From Kiloniellaceae bacterium (GTDB taxonomy: Bacteria > Pseudomonadota > Alphaproteobacteria > Kiloniellales > J153): a stretch of DNA of 35,699 nucleotides. Under the pieces are notes generated by a model. The model was not told the DNA's origin and did no database searches. It was given only the letters and a program-made list of their open reading frames with translations. Below are positions 1 through 8,780 of the stretch, in pieces (within the stretch, counting starts at the first letter, position 1; each line of letters opens with the position of its first letter). The stretch covers positions 1-35,699 of the forward strand of contig JAJFGO010000068.1 of assembly GCA_021776095.1 (NCBI GenBank). The letters run 5' to 3'. The translations under genes were made by a program, and so were the position numbers.

Positions 1-415
1 TCTTCCAGATCGAATTCATAGAAAAGACGGTCTTGCTGACCAACTGGCGCGCCCATCATCGTCGCAATCCCCTCGCCGATTCAGCAACTCAAGGGAATCA
101 CGACAATCCGAGCAGATCAAACGACTTCTTCAACAGCCTCAGCCAAACCCGGTCATTCAGCTTGGTCGAGGCTGCGCACCGCTCGAACGAACAGAGGGCC
201 GTCTGCATCAAAGGAAATACGAGCGAGCTCCTTCCGGAGGCATCCCAGATCACGTCTGGCGAAGCGGTCGTTGCCGTCAAGAGCTAGCCCGCCCAATACG
301 AAACGGAGTGCGACGGCCGGGTCTTCGCCTGACCGCTACAATCCTTGCGAACATCTCGTACACCAATGAGGACGCGCGCGGCTTTGGCACCCTCACAACG
401 GGCGCTCGCCGCGGG
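1..415. other. No supported gene; decayed intergenic sequence
   Basis: Open frames here are short, overlap on both strands and match nothing I recognise. The only structure I see is an IS-end-like stretch at 122-151, listed separately. The left part of the window may be the edge of a decayed insertion. Confidence 0.5.
122..151. repeat. IS-end-like repeat, copy 1
   Basis: The stretch reads ACTTCTTCAACAGCCTCAGCC followed by AAACCCGG. Nearly the same sequence occurs at 20955-20983 (TTTTTCAACAGGCTCGGCTAAACCCGG), and its inverse occurs at 20823-20840. TTTTTCAACAGsCTC is typical of the terminal inverted repeats of several transposases' target elements, so these are probably relics of one IS or MITE family. 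No transposase gene lies next to this copy. Confidence 0.45.
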
Positions 416-700
416 TCAACGTTCCGGAGGCAGGATCTCCTGGACGCAGACCTCGTCAATCAGATGCTCGCGGCCAATATCGGCCAGATGGGCCCGCTTT
501 TCGTCGGCGGTCAACGTGGCACCGATTCCTTGCGTCATCGCCAGGACCAGAGAGCGATCGCTCATATCCAGCCAGAAGCCGCGCCGAACTAATTTGCCGT
601 CGTCGCCGCGCGCGAACGGATCATCGGGATTGGCGCCAAGATCGGGCTGATAGTATCGAAACATCGGATACGGATCTGATTCTGCTGTGCTTGTGGTCAT
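416..700 (-). CDS. Small hypothetical protein
   Basis: This frame of 94 codons starts with ATG at 700 and ends with TGA at 416. I do not recognise the protein. It is acidic and fairly hydrophilic, with no membrane segment or signal peptide, and has an N-terminal run of polar residues followed by DPFARGDDGKLVRRGFWLD, which looks like real protein composition. Upstream of the start I see only weak ribosome-binding sequence. The gene stands alone in a decayed region and could be a fragment of a longer lost gene. The call rests on composition only. Confidence 0.35.
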   Translation of the reverse strand: MTTSTAESDPYPMFRYYQPDLGANPDDPFARGDDGKLVRRGFWLDMSDRSLVLAMTQGIGATLTADEKRAHLADIGREHLIDEVCVQEILPPER

Positions 701-974
701 CCTAGCACCGCATCAGATTTGGGTCACGCAATCTACACCATGCCGCTGGCATCAATCAGCGCCACTGGGAGGTCAGCCGCCATAATCTGCCCAAGAGCAG
801 ACATCTGCACCGGAAGGTCCGCAGTTGAAGCCATTCCGGCCGTGCTGCGGACATGCCTAGGAGGGCAAGAATGTGCCAAGAGGCGACATCGCGCAACAAA
901 CTCAACTAGTAGTCAGTTAGATGGGATTGGTTTGTTTGCCCCATCAAGATACGACCTAGTATACCGAGCAGCGA
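701..974. other. Gene-free stretch
   Basis: I see no frame with convincing coding character and no hairpin or repeat of note. It separates the small hypothetical gene from the HNH endonuclease gene. Confidence 0.4.
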
Positions 975-1943
975 CTACGAATAGTCATCAATAGACTCAT
1001 CCAAGGGGACATCGACTAGCTTGCAGTGCTCCTTCATCGCACCTTGCAATCTGAAGTAAGTGCTGATCGACTCGTGGAAGAACTTCCCTTCTTCAACGGT
1101 CACCCTGGTCAATGCCCATTCCTTTATCGGATTGCCGGTCAAGCTACAGAGCACGCTGAGAAGCTCATCGCCCTGTTCGGCTACGACGGTAAGGGATTCT
1201 CCAAACGAATTCCTTGAGAATACCGTTCCAAACTCCAGGCTATTAGCATACTCGCAGAGCGGCTCAGATCCGATTCCATCCGGGCACATCGGGAACTCGC
1301 TGGGCATCTTCCAGTTTCGCTGCATTGCCATCGGCGTTAGAGACTGTTTATCTGGTATCTCCTCTACAACTGGTTCCTCTGGCCGCTGCCCACCATACAC
1401 CCAATCGCCAAGTTGACCGCCTTTGGGTATCTGGCCGGAGTCCGCCCATGTCAGAAGCCGATTGCGACTTTCCTGTGCTTCCTCCTTCGACACGGTTTTC
1501 ATCCACTCGAAGCTGCTGATCGATCCCGCGTCTCTGGCTGCGCCAGGGTTCTTGAAGAACTCGTCCAGAGAGCCATAGGCGATGACGATCCGCCGCAATG
1601 TGATCGGATTGAGAAGTAGGTTGTCCAGCCGCGTGATCCAACGCAGGTTCTCTGCACGGTTGTTCCTGCGGTTGGTGTCGATGTGATCGACGATGTGCTT
1701 CTCTGACGGCTGCTCACCATGAAAAGCCGTGGCCACAATCCGATGCACGACCTCATAAGCAACGCGCATGTAGCCATTCGAAGCGCTCGGGTGCCCAAAT
1801 GTCCAAACATCATCGAGCCGACGCTTTCGCTGGTCCGGTTTGACCTGTCGGCATACAGCACCATTGTCGCGCGCATGGTACACTTCACCGCGATACTCGA
1901 CGTCCACTTCCCGATCGAACTGATCAAGCTGTCCTGTTTCCAT
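975..1943 (-). CDS. HNH endonuclease domain protein
   Basis: The 322-residue protein carries an HNH_3-type nuclease core at about residues 75-120: VHRIVATAFHG, then VDHIDTNRRNNRAENLRW, the His-Asp-His-Ile-x-x-Asn pattern of free-standing homing-type HNH nucleases found in phages and mobile DNA. The rest (about residues 130-322) matches nothing I know; it includes a region rich in Glu and Pro, then a possible C-terminal effector or binding domain. I chose the ATG at 1943 because GGAG lies 9 nt before it; an upstream TTG at 1970 would add nine residues. It stands alone, with no methyltransferase beside it, so a restriction role is not supported. It is probably a selfish or mobile-element nuclease, or one that cuts invading DNA. 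Confidence 0.8.
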   Translation of the reverse strand: METGQLDQFDREVDVEYRGEVYHARDNGAVCRQVKPDQRKRRLDDVWTFGHPSASNGYMRVAYEVVHRIVATAFHGEQPSEKHIVDHIDTNRRNNRAENLRWITRLDNLLLNPITLRRIVIAYGSLDEFFKNPGAARDAGSISSFEWMKTVSKEEAQESRNRLLTWADSGQIPKGGQLGDWVYGGQRPEEPVVEEIPDKQSLTPMAMQRNWKMPSEFPMCPDGIGSEPLCEYANSLEFGTVFSRNSFGESLTVVAEQGDELLSVLCSLTGNPIKEWALTRVTVEEGKFFHESISTYFRLQGAMKEHCKLVDVPLDESIDDYS

Positions 1944-2767
1944 TGCTTTATCTCCATAAATCGCCGCCAACGCACGGTCGCAGGCCGTCAGCGGGGCATA
2001 ATGGTTCTAGGATTGACGATGGGAGGGGAGGCGGCTGGATCACCACTTCGAAATTTTTAGGGCCCGTTAATCCGGCTCTTGTTGTTTCTTAAACCATCGT
2101 TACGAAGTTGATCGAACATCGAATCGCCCAATGTGTCAACATAAGCGAAACCACGCCAACGCCACCGCGGAACTCTCCCGCCACGCATGTCCGGGACGGT
2201 CAACTGCTGTCGCTGATCCGCGAAGCCGAGGGCGCCAACGGCCACACCGGGGCGCATCGCCTCATAGCTGTTGCTGTGGTCCTGAAAGCTCGGCACTTCC
2301 GCAATGGGTCAAAATCTGCCGAAAACGCCCTACCTGCAAAAGGTCGGCTTTCTGGGGTAGAACGGTCAAAATTAGCCAGGAACAGACTTGCGAGCTTTAG
2401 TTTCTCGACCCCGATATCCTCGCTAATCGGATGTAAGGAAAGACTCCCTCCCGAGATCCGGGCTCAGCCCCAAATTCACTGCGAACCATGCGTCGGTCGT
2501 TTGGCGTTACGATAATGGTTGCGATACCGTACATGACGATCAGGATGGTATTACCGTGCTCCAATCGCACGCACCATTCGGCCTTACGAGCGGGGACCGG
2601 GGGAAGCGTAGCGAGGCTGCGCTCGGCAGCAGCGCAGCGACATTTAGACACAAGAATCCAAACGTCGGTGCTGCATACCGCCGCGCCCAAGTCCACGGTG
2701 CGGATACTATTTCTTCGCCCTTAACTGTTCCACTTATTATGCCACGGTTAGCTATCTCCTTCAACGT
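1944..2767. other. Gene-free stretch with degenerate open frames
   Basis: Frames of 70-135 codons exist on both strands but overlap each other and have no plausible start signals. The stretch at about 2110-2340 reads like a spurious translated intergenic sequence of a kind common in alphaproteobacterial genomes. I find no gene that I can support; the last 90 bases probably contain the promoter of the CBS gene. Confidence 0.4.
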
Positions 2768-2781
2768 CTGACGCAGGTCAA
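2768..2781. promoter_or_regulatory. FNR/FixK-type half-degenerate box before CBS gene
   Basis: CTGACGCAGGTCAA matches the TTGA-N6-TCAA box of the FNR/FixK/Anr family in seven of eight conserved positions. It lies about 70 bp before the ATG of the CBS-domain gene, a usual place for activation. One-mismatch matches are common by chance, so the evidence is the position and the similarity to the box at 10293-10306. Confidence 0.35.
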
Positions 2782-2851
2782 TGCACAGAACCCCTGAATC
2801 ATGGTAGGCGAAAAGGATCTTCTAGGCAGTCAAAGAAAAGGAGAGGTGACC

Positions 2852-3319
2852 ATGCCAAGGAGAGAGTTGGATTGGAAATCCAGACACAAATGGGCGCGTA
2901 TCACGGTTAAGGAAAATATGTCTAGCGATGTGGTGTCCGTCGACATGGAAGCCTGCCTCATGGATATTGCGAAGCTCATGCGAGATCAGGATGTCGGGTG
3001 CGTTCCGGTCAAAGAGAACGGTAAGGTGATCGGGATGATTACAGACCGGGATATCACCTGCCGTGTAACCGCTAGTGGCCGCGATCCGGGAACGACTACC
3101 GCCAAAACGATCATGACGAGCGATGTTAGTTGCTGCTTCGAAGACGACCTTTTGTTCAAAGCCGCAGAGGTTATGGCCGAAAAGCAAGTCCGCCGCTTGC
3201 CAGTGCTCAATCGGAATGAAGAATTGGTGGGCTTACTGACTGTGGATGATCTTGCATGGCACACCGATCACTTGCTTCTCGGCACGGTGATCCAGAGTGT
3301 TTACGAGGCCCACGAATAG
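2852..3319 (+). CDS. Two-CBS-domain protein
   Basis: The 155-residue soluble protein is a Bateman module: one CBS domain at about residues 20-75 (ending in the signature KENGKVIGMITDRDI) and a second at about 85-145 (LNRNEELVGLLTVDDL). Such modules bind adenine nucleotides (AMP, ATP, SAM) and act as sensors. Alone, without an enzyme domain, the partner cannot be read from the sequence. I chose the ATG at 2852 because AAAGGAGAGG precedes it by 5 nt; an in-frame start at 2801 would add 17 unlikely residues. The gene is convergent with the molybdoenzyme operon, and the FNR-like site before it suggests expression at low oxygen. Stand-alone CBS proteins are often induced with anaerobic respiration in proteobacteria. 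Confidence 0.85.
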   Translation: MPRRELDWKSRHKWARITVKENMSSDVVSVDMEACLMDIAKLMRDQDVGCVPVKENGKVIGMITDRDITCRVTASGRDPGTTTAKTIMTSDVSCCFEDDLLFKAAEVMAEKQVRRLPVLNRNEELVGLLTVDDLAWHTDHLLLGTVIQSVYEAHE

Positions 3320-3732
3320 TGGCGCTAGGCAGGTTCAGAGCGTCCTGGCCGATGTTTATGAGGCGATGGGAAACCTAGGCCATCAAACAGACGGTTAGGC
3401 GATGAGAGCGAGTGATGGCGAAATTTAGGAATGCAAAGTCGCTTCGGATACGTGCCTCGATCCAGAATCGCTTCAACCAGGAACGTCATCTTTATGACCG
3501 CGAGATCTTTAACTGAACCGCTCCGCTGCCTTGGCGGAGTGGCGTCAACTTGCTGCCCAAAATCTACCAATTACGGAATTGTACAGGCCAGTTTTAGTTT
3601 GTCTGAAATTGCCCTTGAAAACGTTAGTGTCGGTCATGACGTATCACGCCTTCAGTGGAAACGCAGAGACGTCGAATACTCTCACGACACGCCTCTTGCC
3701 CCGTCACGTCGTCACTAACTTCGGCGCAGAGA
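3320..3732. other. Intergenic region between convergent genes
   Basis: No gene is supported. A hairpin is possible at 3518-3542: CCGCTCCGC, a 7-nt loop, then GCGGAGTGG (nine pairs, one G-U). It has no T-run on either side, so it is a weak candidate for termination of the molybdoenzyme operon, which ends 190 bp away. Confidence 0.4.
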
Positions 3733-6267
3733 TCATACCTTTCTGACCGAAACCACTGTATCCATCCAACGCTGCTGGCCGCTTATGGGCTCGGCCGCGT
3801 TGTCGATGATCCAGTTTGGGTGGGCGCCTCCATCGGTCCACCACTTGAGCTTCTCGTATGGAGAGTCTCGCTCGATACCGTATGGCGCCTTCTTGCCCGA
3901 GGCGTACCGCCCGTATTCCCATCGGCCGCCATGGCTCGAAAAGGCGATGACCCCCGGAACGACGTCCTCGGTCACCTTCGCCGAAGTTTCGATCTCGCCC
4001 AGCCGCGATTCGATTTTGATTTGGTCGCCATCGCCGATCCCCCTGGCCGCCGCGGTTTCGGGATTGATCCAGGCCGAATCACCGCCTCGGATCTCGTCCA
4101 GCCACCGGCAGTTCTGCGTCCTGGAAAGGGTCTGCACGTTGATCCTGAAGGTGGTGAGAATCAGGTCATCGGCCTTCATGTCCCGATGTTCGGGTGTGGC
4201 CCGGTAGCTCGGCAGCGGCGGCAGGCCCTTTCCCTCCAAGATCGCCGAGTACAACTCGAAACGCCCCGACTTGTTGATCGTATCGGGCCTAAAACCTTCG
4301 TAGACCGCACCCCCGACCATCTGTCCGACGTAGCCTTTATAGGCCCCGGGTGTGTCCCGGTAGCCCAGCCTCCGGGCTTCGCTCTCGCTGGATACCTCAG
4401 CGGTCTTCCAGTTCCAGAAGACGCCCGTTGCTTCGTCGCGGATCACCCCGTCTTCTTGAAGCGCCTCGGCGCCGACGGCTCTCTTATAGGAATAATAGGC
4501 CGGCTCGGCCTTGTCGTTGTGCCACACGCCGCGTTTCTTCATGCCGCTGAATCCGCCGGCCCCTTGCTTCACATCCGGGGTCAGCGCGCAGGATTGCTTG
4601 ACGAACTCTTCGGCGGACTTGAAACCCAACGGGAATCCCATTCTTTGCGCCAAATCGCAGCAAACGTCCTTGAAGTCTCTGGCCTCGCCTTGCGGTGGAA
4701 CCACCGGCTGGCGGATGTAGTATTCGGGCACCTGGGTGGGCGAGATTCCGTCCTCGAAGTCGTAGGTCTCAAGGTAGGTGGCATCGGGCAGGATAAGATC
4801 GGCCAGGGCCGCCGATTCGTCGTAGAACGGCGTGACCGCAACGCTGTAGGGGATGAGCGATTGGTCTTTGAGGATGTCCAGGTTCTCCCGAATGTTTCCG
4901 TTTGAGAGCACCGGATTGTAGTTGTACCATAGGTAGACCTCCGGCCGGCCCGCACGGCCGTCCTTGATCATCCTCAAGACCTGGTGGCCGACGCCATGAA
5001 CCGGCAGCGCGGCGTTGCCCTCGAAACCCTCAAGGATGTTCAGCCGCCTGGGAGCGGGCTTGTCCTCCGGGCCCGTCGGATAGCGCCACTGCGGCGCCAC
5101 GCCCAGACATCTGCCGCCGGGATTGTCGATGTTGCCGGTGATGGCGGCCAGCATCTGGATCGCGCGCTCGGCGTCGACGCCGTTGTACTGCGCGCTGGCT
5201 CCTCTCGAGCTGATCACGCAGGCCGGTCTCGCGCTCGCGAATTCGATGGCAACGTTTCTGATCAAGTCGGCGCCCACGCCGCTGATCTCCTGCGCCCATT
5301 CGGGCGTGTAGGCGGCGAGGTGGTCGTTCAGCGCCGCCACCTTCTCCTCGATAGAGGCATTCGGGTTCGGCGTGATCAGGCAGAACTCGAGGAAATCCTC
5401 GCCCTGGCCCCGGTAGAGTTCCTCGGCCATCACTACGTTGCACATGGCCAGGACGACGGCGGCATCGGTGCCGGGTCTGATTTGAACCCAGGAATGCGAT
5501 TTGGCGGCGGTATTGGACAGCCTGACATCGAAGGTGACCATTCTCAGGTTGCGGTCGGTCAGGGCGAAAGACAGCCGCCGGGCCAGCGCCACGTGGTTGG
5601 TGTCGGCTTCCATGACGTTGCTGCCGAAGTTCAGGATGAACCGCGTGTTGTCGAAGTCCCAGTTGTCGAAGTTGCCGCCCCAGGTCAGTTCGTGGGCGAC
5701 GAGTCGGGCGCTCTGACCGAGGCAGGAGGTGTCGGCGATGGTGGCGGTGCCGTAGGTTGCTAGGAAGACCTTGTTGATCAAGCTTTTGGCGCTGGCCGAG
5801 ATCCATCCGTGGTGGAACATGAAGCTCTCGGGACGGCCCTCGTCGCGAAGTTTTTGGAGGCGCCCGGTGAGCTCGCCGAGGGCGGTGTCCCAGGATATCT
5901 TCTCCCATTTTCCCTCGCCCCGCTGCCCAACACGCTTGAGGGGCTGGAGAATTCGATCCGGGTCGTAAATCTGGTTGACCCCCGCCTGCCCCTTGGCACA
6001 CAGCGTTCCCATTGTCCTTCGCGAATCGGGATGGCCTTCCACTTTGACGACGTAACCGTTCTCCACGTACCCAATGGCGGCACAGCGGCTGGCGCAGAGC
6101 GCGCAGGCGGTGGCAATGGGCTCGCGTTCCGTGCCGCTCAGGTAGGAGAAATCCTTGCCCCCGGTTTTCAGATTGGTTTCGTGCGCAAGGGCCTTGTTGG
6201 CCGCCAGCGCCGGCGCGCCCGCCGCGGTGGCGGCGCCCAACTTGAGGAAATCTCGACGGCTAACCAT
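3733..6267 (-). CDS. Molybdopterin oxidoreductase, catalytic subunit
   Basis: The 844-residue protein belongs to the DMSO-reductase superfamily, nearest in layout to the PsrA/PhsA/TtrA/ArrA group. It begins with a Tat signal (SRRDFLKLGAA), so the folded enzyme is exported to the periplasm. A [4Fe-4S] site follows with C55, C58, C62 and C90 (CxxCxxxC-x27-CAKGQ). The molybdenum ligand is probably C182 in DTSCLGQSARL. The molydopterin-dinucleotide-binding domain is at the C-terminus (about 700-840). The substrate cannot be read from the sequence: polysulfide, thiosulfate, tetrathionate and arsenate/arsenite enzymes share this architecture. It is the last gene of a five-gene operon, 18 bp after nrfD; GGAGG lies 6 nt before the ATG. 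The accompanying NrfD subunit implies electron exchange with the quinone pool. Confidence 0.9.
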   Translation of the reverse strand: MVSRRDFLKLGAATAAGAPALAANKALAHETNLKTGGKDFSYLSGTEREPIATACALCASRCAAIGYVENGYVVKVEGHPDSRRTMGTLCAKGQAGVNQIYDPDRILQPLKRVGQRGEGKWEKISWDTALGELTGRLQKLRDEGRPESFMFHHGWISASAKSLINKVFLATYGTATIADTSCLGQSARLVAHELTWGGNFDNWDFDNTRFILNFGSNVMEADTNHVALARRLSFALTDRNLRMVTFDVRLSNTAAKSHSWVQIRPGTDAAVVLAMCNVVMAEELYRGQGEDFLEFCLITPNPNASIEEKVAALNDHLAAYTPEWAQEISGVGADLIRNVAIEFASARPACVISSRGASAQYNGVDAERAIQMLAAITGNIDNPGGRCLGVAPQWRYPTGPEDKPAPRRLNILEGFEGNAALPVHGVGHQVLRMIKDGRAGRPEVYLWYNYNPVLSNGNIRENLDILKDQSLIPYSVAVTPFYDESAALADLILPDATYLETYDFEDGISPTQVPEYYIRQPVVPPQGEARDFKDVCCDLAQRMGFPLGFKSAEEFVKQSCALTPDVKQGAGGFSGMKKRGVWHNDKAEPAYYSYKRAVGAEALQEDGVIRDEATGVFWNWKTAEVSSESEARRLGYRDTPGAYKGYVGQMVGGAVYEGFRPDTINKSGRFELYSAILEGKGLPPLPSYRATPEHRDMKADDLILTTFRINVQTLSRTQNCRWLDEIRGGDSAWINPETAAARGIGDGDQIKIESRLGEIETSAKVTEDVVPGVIAFSSHGGRWEYGRYASGKKAPYGIERDSPYEKLKWWTDGGAHPNWIIDNAAEPISGQQRWMDTVVSVRKV

Positions 6268-6285
6268 AGCGTCCTCCGAGGATCT

Positions 6286-7248
6286 CTAGAGTCCCACCGG
6301 CCCAGTGACCTGGCCGGCGACCACGATGACATAACGCAGCATGAACCCGCCGATCAGCACCGCGATCGACACTGCGATCTCGATTGCTTTGGGCGCCGCG
6401 TAGTCCCGGTGATAAAGCAGCTTGGGCACGACATAGATCAGCTCGGCCAGCCCCGGCAGAAGAAGTCCGACCAGCACCACCCATACCCAGAACATCGTTG
6501 CCATGTCGCCGCCGGGCAGAATTATCGACACCGCGTACTTCACGTTGCCGATCGTCAAATGGGCGAACATGACGAAGAGGAATATCACCATCAACTCGAA
6601 GCCGATGAGCATGAGGTCGGAAGCAGTCAGCAAGTACGTGCCCTGATGGTAGCCGTGCTCGACATCGGAACTGGCGGCCTTTCGGTGGAATAGGGTGCGA
6701 GCCAGGATGATCGTGGCGACGCCGGTGGAGAGGGCGGAAATCAAGAACAGGAGCGCAAGGATGGGCGAATTCCAAAGCGGCCGCGCCGGCATCGCCCCCA
6801 GCATGACGCCCGTGTAGATGGCGACGCCGATTCCCAGGGGGACGTTGATCCAGGCCAGCGCCTCCCGGACCGGGGCCAGCCGGCTGCTCAAACGTTCGAG
6901 CCGTGGCAAAAAGCTCGGCAAGAAGGCCAGCGCGTAGAACAGGCTGAGGAAGATAAACAGGAGCAGCACCCACGACCCGATATTCATCGGAGACAGGTTT
7001 ATGACCTTGAACAGGTTCATCATCCTGAACGGCCGGCCCAGCTCGAAGACGATGAGGAAAGTGCCAAGCATCACCGGGATTGGGCCGATAAGAGCGCCGT
7101 AACGGGCCAAGGTGAAATGGCCGCCGCCGAATCCCCCGCCGCCGCCGCGCAATAGAACGGAGGAACTGACGGTCACGGCGCCCGCGCCGACCCCGGCCAG
7201 AAACAGGTACAGGATCACGGGCAGGCCCCACGTAAGCTCCGGTGCCAT
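6286..7248 (-). CDS. NrfD/PsrC-type quinone-interacting membrane subunit
   Basis: The 320-residue protein is almost wholly hydrophobic, with eight to nine predicted membrane helices from the N-terminal ELTWGLPVILYLFLAGVGAG onward, the usual NrfD/PsrC start. This subunit anchors the complex and exchanges electrons with menaquinol or ubiquinol. A glycine run (RGGGGGFGGGHF) lies in the first periplasmic or cytoplasmic loop. The frame stays open upstream to 7593, but the ATG at 7248, two bases after the stop of the ferredoxin gene, gives the proper family N-terminus; the extra residues are arginine-rich shadow translation. The tight spacing implies translational coupling with the ferredoxin subunit. 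Confidence 0.9.
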   Translation of the reverse strand: MAPELTWGLPVILYLFLAGVGAGAVTVSSSVLLRGGGGGFGGGHFTLARYGALIGPIPVMLGTFLIVFELGRPFRMMNLFKVINLSPMNIGSWVLLLFIFLSLFYALAFLPSFLPRLERLSSRLAPVREALAWINVPLGIGVAIYTGVMLGAMPARPLWNSPILALLFLISALSTGVATIILARTLFHRKAASSDVEHGYHQGTYLLTASDLMLIGFELMVIFLFVMFAHLTIGNVKYAVSIILPGGDMATMFWVWVVLVGLLLPGLAELIYVVPKLLYHRDYAAPKAIEIAVSIAVLIGGFMLRYVIVVAGQVTGPVGL

Positions 7249-7250
7249 GC

Positions 7251-8090
7251 CTACCGCCTTTCCTCGTGCCGTCGGTGGGTAAGAACGCGCACCGTCCGCA
7301 CCTCGGGCCGTTCGGCGTCGATTTCGTCGGTATAGTCGGCACCGATGTAATAGACGTTGGGTAAGGTTCCCATCTCCCGCCTCAGGACCGTAACCCGGTT
7401 GCTGGCGACGAGTTTCGATATCTCGCTCTCGGGATCGCCGAGGTCGCCGAAGATTCGAGCGCCGCCCACGCAGGTGTTGACGCAGGAAGGCACCAGGCCT
7501 TTCGAAACCCGGTGGATGCAGAAATCGCATTTGTCCGCGAAGCCGGTAACGGGATTGAGAAAACGTGCATCGTAGGGACAAGCCAGGATGCAATACTTGC
7601 AGCCGATGCAGAGGCCGTCATCGATAACCACGATGCCGTCCTGCTCGCGCTTGTAGGTGGCGTTGGTCGGACAGACGGTTACACAGGGCGGCTCGGAGCA
7701 GTGATTGCACAGCCTGGGCAGGAAGCTTCGGCCCACGTTCGGATATTCGCCCTTCTCAACATACTCCACCCAGGCCCTGTTCTCTCCCAGCGGAACGTCG
7801 AACTCGCTTTTGCAAGCAACTGTACAGGCGTGGCAGCCGATGCACCGCCGGACGTCAATGACCATGCCATACTGGACTTTGCGCGCCTTCGTCTCGCCCC
7901 CACGCCCAGTCGCACCATTCGACTTGGCCGCCGTCGATGGCGACACGGAAGTAGCGATGGCGGCGACGGCCGTCGCGACGGCACTGACCACCGCCGCCAC
8001 GAATTTCCTGCGGCCGCTAGACGATTTATCCGGCTCGCCTGCGCCGACTTCCTGGACCAGCGGATCGCCGGATTGCTCCGTTTCAGCCAT
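7251..8090 (-). CDS. Four-cluster ferredoxin subunit (PsrB/TtrB-like)
   Basis: The 279-residue protein has the four cysteine groups of the electron-transfer subunit of molybdoenzyme complexes: CIGCHACTVAC, CNHCSEPPCVTVCP, CIGCKYCILACP and CDFCIHRVSKGLVPSCVNTC, enough for four [4Fe-4S] clusters. It carries electrons between the catalytic subunit and NrfD. An N-terminal stretch of about 60 residues holds RRKFVAAVVSAVATAVAAIA, a twin-arginine-like signal, as in TtrB; so it may have its own export signal rather than only travelling with its partner. I chose the ATG at 8090, 14 bp after the tetraheme cytochrome gene; the frame extends further upstream without good reason. A disordered Ser/Gly-rich linker follows the signal. 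Confidence 0.9.
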   Translation of the reverse strand: MAETEQSGDPLVQEVGAGEPDKSSSGRRKFVAAVVSAVATAVAAIATSVSPSTAAKSNGATGRGGETKARKVQYGMVIDVRRCIGCHACTVACKSEFDVPLGENRAWVEYVEKGEYPNVGRSFLPRLCNHCSEPPCVTVCPTNATYKREQDGIVVIDDGLCIGCKYCILACPYDARFLNPVTGFADKCDFCIHRVSKGLVPSCVNTCVGGARIFGDLGDPESEISKLVASNRVTVLRREMGTLPNVYYIGADYTDEIDAERPEVRTVRVLTHRRHEERR

Positions 8091-8104
8091 TTCAATGCGA
8101 CTCC

Positions 8105-8701
8105 CTATTTCTCCGCCACTTCCGGCTTCTGGAACGCGGTCTCCCGCAGCTCCACGTACCGGTGGATCATGTTGTCGTGGCACTCGATACAGGTTTCCTT
8201 GTTCTCCAGGGCCTTGGCGTGCGCCCGCTGGCCGCGCTTGCGCTTCGGCTTAATCTCGGACTCGATGTGGCAGGTTCGACACGTGACGCTGTCGTATTCG
8301 AAGAGGCGATCGCGCGTTCTGTGGGCGCGGGCGGCGCTTTGCGGTATCCAGTCCCCGGCCCGTTCGGCGTCGCGGTCGCGGAAATGCCCGAACAGATCCG
8401 TGATGCTGGCGAAGTGCAAATACGCGAAGGTCGTTCCCCATAAGCCCTCGGGAACGTGACAATCCACACAGCGCGCCACCTCCTCCCCTTCCTTCGGGGT
8501 GGCGGGATGCGGCTTGGAAAACGACAGCCTGGCGGTGGGCTGGTATTCGGTCTCGAGGTGGCAGTAGGTGCACACGAACTCCGTGGCCACCAGGTTTCGG
8601 GTCACCGGCTCATAGGCGAAAAACAAGCCGACCAACATGACAGCGACAAGGACAGCGGATAGGAGCGCGAAGCGATACCCGAAGCGTCCGAAAATTCGCA
8701 C
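8105..8701 (-). CDS. NapC/NirT-type tetraheme cytochrome c
   Basis: The 198-residue protein has one N-terminal membrane helix (about residues 10-30, LLSAVLVAVMLVGLFFAY) and four haem-c sites: CTYCH, CVDCH, CRTCH and CIECH. This is the NapC/NirT/NrfH layout, a membrane-anchored quinol dehydrogenase that passes electrons to periplasmic partners. The start is GTG at 8701 with GAGGAGG 6 nt before it. In this operon an NrfD subunit already offers a quinone link, so having both suggests either two electron inlets or a route from the molybdoenzyme to the large cytochrome encoded just upstream. Confidence 0.9.
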   Translation of the reverse strand: MRIFGRFGYRFALLSAVLVAVMLVGLFFAYEPVTRNLVATEFVCTYCHLETEYQPTARLSFSKPHPATPKEGEEVARCVDCHVPEGLWGTTFAYLHFASITDLFGHFRDRDAERAGDWIPQSAARAHRTRDRLFEYDSVTCRTCHIESEIKPKRKRGQRAHAKALENKETCIECHDNMIHRYVELRETAFQKPEVAEK

Positions 8702-8747
8702 GGCTGCCTCCTCAGTCCATACGTGATCGGTTATCGAAGTAGCCGGC

Positions 8748-8766
8748 GGGGCCCAACCCGGGCCCC
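8748..8766. promoter_or_regulatory. GC hairpin between cytochrome gene and rest of operon
   Basis: GGGGCCC and GGGCCCC form a perfect 7-bp stem with a 5-nt loop (AACCC). It lies in the 79-bp gap between the first and second genes of the respiratory operon, with no T-run after it. Such a hairpin can protect the upstream message or partly attenuate downstream transcription, giving more of the periplasmic cytochrome than of the membrane complex. The role is inferred. Confidence 0.5.
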
Positions 8767-8780
8767 ACCATTAGTACGCG

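Noticed and set aside
975-1943. Restriction-modification system
   Set aside because: There is an HNH nuclease but no methyltransferase or specificity gene around it.
2108-2515. Open frame of 135 codons on the plus strand
   Set aside because: Its middle (HFRNGSKSAE) resembles a widely seen spurious translation of alphaproteobacterial intergenic sequence, frames overlap on both strands, and there is no start signal.
3518-3542. Intrinsic terminator of the molybdoenzyme operon
   Set aside because: The 9-bp stem lacks a T-run on both strands and lies 190 bp beyond the stop codon.
3655-4905. Long plus-strand frame of 416 codons
   Set aside because: It lies antisense to the molybdopterin oxidoreductase gene, whose frame has full domain structure; it is a GC-rich shadow.
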